From contig JBBHKE010001764.1 of NCBI GenBank assembly GCA_037447655.1, positions 243,305 through 307,304 of the forward strand: a stretch of 64,000 nt of DNA, read 5' to 3'. Below the pieces are notes generated by a model. The model made no database searches, had not been told where the DNA came from, and saw only the letters and a list, made by a program, of their open reading frames with translations. The position numbers were made by a program, and so were the translations under genes. Shown piece by piece: positions 61,603 to 64,000 of this stretch. Source of the DNA: Zygnema cylindricum. Taxonomy: Eukaryota > Streptophyta > Zygnematophyceae > Zygnematales > Zygnemataceae. Position 1 is the stretch's first letter. Each line of letters begins with the position of its first letter.

Positions 61603-64000
61603 CTGAACAATTGAAACTTCAAAAACGATTTCGGTTTTAGAAGAGCTAAAAATAACGAAATATTGCATAAATATGCATCGTAAAGCCGGTTTTAAAGAGA
61701 GCGATTAAAAATTTAGCAAGATTTAAAAATTTGAAAGAAACCATGGAAAAGTGGATTTTGGAGAGAACTAAAAACAAGGCAAGATATCTAAACAATAATG
61801 AATCAAAAGTAATTTTAATGAGAGCAAAATTAACATTAGATAGCTTGTGAGACCTTGTAGGATCGAGGGATATAGTGTTGAGCTTAGTTTTTTGCTAGAA
61901 GCTTCCACTCAGTTTTCTTTATGATTTTTTTAATAACGTAGACTAGAACTCCATTTTACATTATCTGGCTAGCTTTAGCATTCTAGTTTTTACGTTATCT
62001 AGTTAGTTCTCATTTGTTTCTCTAGTCGCTTATTATAAGCGCACACTCTAGCATCCGACGAAATATTTGATTCTAAGTTTCCCACCGCCAGAATAAGGAT
62101 CTCTTATTTTTCCATTTCGGCCAATGAGTCAAGTGACCTTTCAGAGTAACTAAAGCTCCTTAAATTCCAAGAAGTCAACTTCGTGACGTTCTCCCTGTTA
62201 TTTCAGTTTCCAGCTTTTTATAAATTTTCACAATCAGATAAAATAAATTGTTTCCCTTACCTTTTTCCTTCGTCTATACTTCCTTTCCTACTTTTGTCCT
62301 TTGCCATGGCATCTATAGCAATATATAGTACGGGTACAGGACCACAAATAACCATGCTAACCTGCCGTATCTAAACACCATGAGGCCTGCCCATTTGATT
62401 GGAGCAACGGAAACACACTTTTTTTTTCCAAGTCCTTGCAACACCAAATCGTTTACCACGTCATCTCAGCAAATTTGCTGTATGCCCCCAAATTTTAGTT
62501 GATTTCTTTGAAGTTGTCCTTCACCTGGTGAATTTTTGCAAGTGCATTCCTATTTTAGCGTTTTTTTTTAATTATATGTAATCTCCGTCCACTTCCATTG
62601 TACCTTGGTAGCTTTTTCACATTCATTATTTTTCAGCTTTCTTTCCAGTCCCATTTGCAAACCTTCTTTTTCACCATTCTTTCTCCATTACCAAAATTTC
62701 TCTACTGTTGAGAATAAGACTTTGGGATAATACATAGTGGGGATTCATGTAATTGGTGTGGGTTTCATTCTTAGTATTTAGTATAGATTAGGAATCCGCA
62801 TGCGAAAATGGTAACAAAAATGTCCTTCTAGTACACGGAAAAAATCTGGTAGGTATGATCCAGTGATACAATACATGTCCTGTCCTGTAGTACTCAGATA
62901 CCAACCTAAATAGTATTTGGCTCCTGATCTGATAAGTTAAAAGTTGGCCCACTACATCTGATCACCTAAGGAGTTCTAGGGTGTTTTTTGGTGGCAATCT
63001 TCTAACGAACAGAATTCGTATCAAACTGTTGATGTCCACATTAACTCTCATTGATCAGTTTGGACCCCGGAGGACTTAGACGCATTAGACTTCTAGTCGC
63101 CAGGAAAAGCATCTAGTAAAGTGAGGTTTTTTACGAAGGAATATCTCCTGTGTTTGTGAGCTGTGCTAGAGTTTGATCTGGCTCTACAGAACTTTCATAT
63201 ACAAAAATTTCTGCTCTCGCTCCGTTTCCACCACTAGAAATGAGAGGGAGTGTTCATGTCCATAACACGTTCTGAAAATAGTTTAACCTAATTTTCAATT
63301 ATTCCTGTTACTCACTTGTATCCAAATTCATATTAGACAGTATACCCAACATTATTGCGTCCGTAGACCAAATTTTCTTTTTAATAGACAAATTTCTCCA
63401 CTTTGCTTCTCTTTTTCTATTTTTGTTGTTTTTTTTTCTCTTGGTATTGTTGGAATCCTAGATTCGTCCTTATTCTTCTTTGCTACAAACTTGATTTATT
63501 AAACATAGTGCTAGATAACGTAGTCTAGTATTCTGCTTTTCGTTATCTATGCTTTTGGACCTCTGTCTTAGATTTAGATTTAGATATTTTTCTTCCTCTT
63601 ACGAAAGGACACCTTGACCTTTCGTCATGCTAGAAAAAGGACAAGTGACCCTTCGGGATCACGTAGGCTGTAGGACAGTCTGTCAGAGTGACACTACGTG
63701 ACACTCAGTTACTACTTTAGAACTTTTTGTTTTCATTGTAACACACAGTTTTTTTATCAACTATTCTGGCAATCATTTTACTTGCCCAGTTTTCTGTCCT
63801 TTGTCGTATTCCTGCCCGCTGTCATGACTACTAATTCAATAGGTATTTGCCTCCATATTATTACTTTGCCATGATTCTCCTTTCTCTTGTTTTTCTTTCT
63901 TTCTTATTTCATGTTGCTTAGCCTAAAACGGCCTCCCCTCCTCCACAAGCATTACAGTGCTCTAGTTTGTACTTTCCATGAAAATTTGGTAAAAATAATA
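61603..64000. other. Upstream of the known part of gene B; two LTR-like stretches
   Basis: No exon could be supported. About 61925-62310 and 63505-63810 share words in the same order (ataacgtag.ctag, cgttatct, caagtgacc, tttgt.ctttt, tgtcctttg), so they may be diverged solo LTRs or an LTR pair. The second also shares gtgaccc.tcgggatc with the copia LTRs. The missing 5' exons of gene B may lie here or beyond the window. Confidence 0.4.

Overview
The window is nuclear DNA of an intron-rich eukaryote. Spliced genes have GT..AG introns of a few hundred bases, AT-rich introns, mobile elements inside introns and long hydroxyproline-type SPPP/RPPPP linkers. The plant-type pepsin fold and the Pro-rich linkers suggest a green alga or early streptophyte; this is an inference, and no organelle or rRNA marker fixes the species. 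Both large genes lie on the minus strand. I rebuilt their exons by hand from splice sites and reading-frame continuity.

Gene A (37407 down to 4191) is a 34-exon gene. Its exons sum to 9,915 nt and give one open frame of 3,304 residues with an N-terminal signal peptide. In order it carries: a NIDO-type domain, a PKD-like plus DUF11/CARDB-like unit, a Pro-rich linker, a second NIDO and PKD/DUF11 unit with the same internal exon lengths, a long Pro-rich linker, an IPT/EGF/Ig-like region, a long block resembling bacterial giant surface proteins, a third Pro-rich linker, and a complete pepsin-like aspartic protease with both catalytic motifs (DTGS and DSGA). It looks like a secreted cell-wall or matrix protein with a protease at its C-terminus.

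Gene B (61602 or further upstream, down to 42219) encodes about 25 leucine-rich repeats, almost one per exon with phase-2 introns. These are followed by an EGF-like segment, a PAN/apple domain, a papain-like domain whose catalytic Cys is replaced by Ser, two EGF-like domains and several LysM modules ending at a stop codon. Its 5' end was not found, and one LysM segment (about 43600-44470) is unresolved. It again looks extracellular, joining recognition modules (LRR, PAN, LysM) to a protease fold.

Layout: 1-3550 holds a TGACGT-rich duplicated sequence, CACGTG palindromes and a doubtful plus-strand gene (two candidate exons). 4191-37407 is gene A. 37408-42218 is intergenic, with a CT-rich leader, a satellite-like stretch and a MITE. 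42219-61602 is gene B. 61603-64000 is upstream sequence with two diverged LTR-like stretches.

Mobile DNA is plentiful. A decayed Ty1/copia element about 4.6 kb long sits in intron 8 of gene A. At least seven short TA-flanked inverted-repeat elements (MITEs) are scattered through introns. Two tandem arrays lie in intron 30 of gene A, one of which has multiplied an exon end together with its splice donor.
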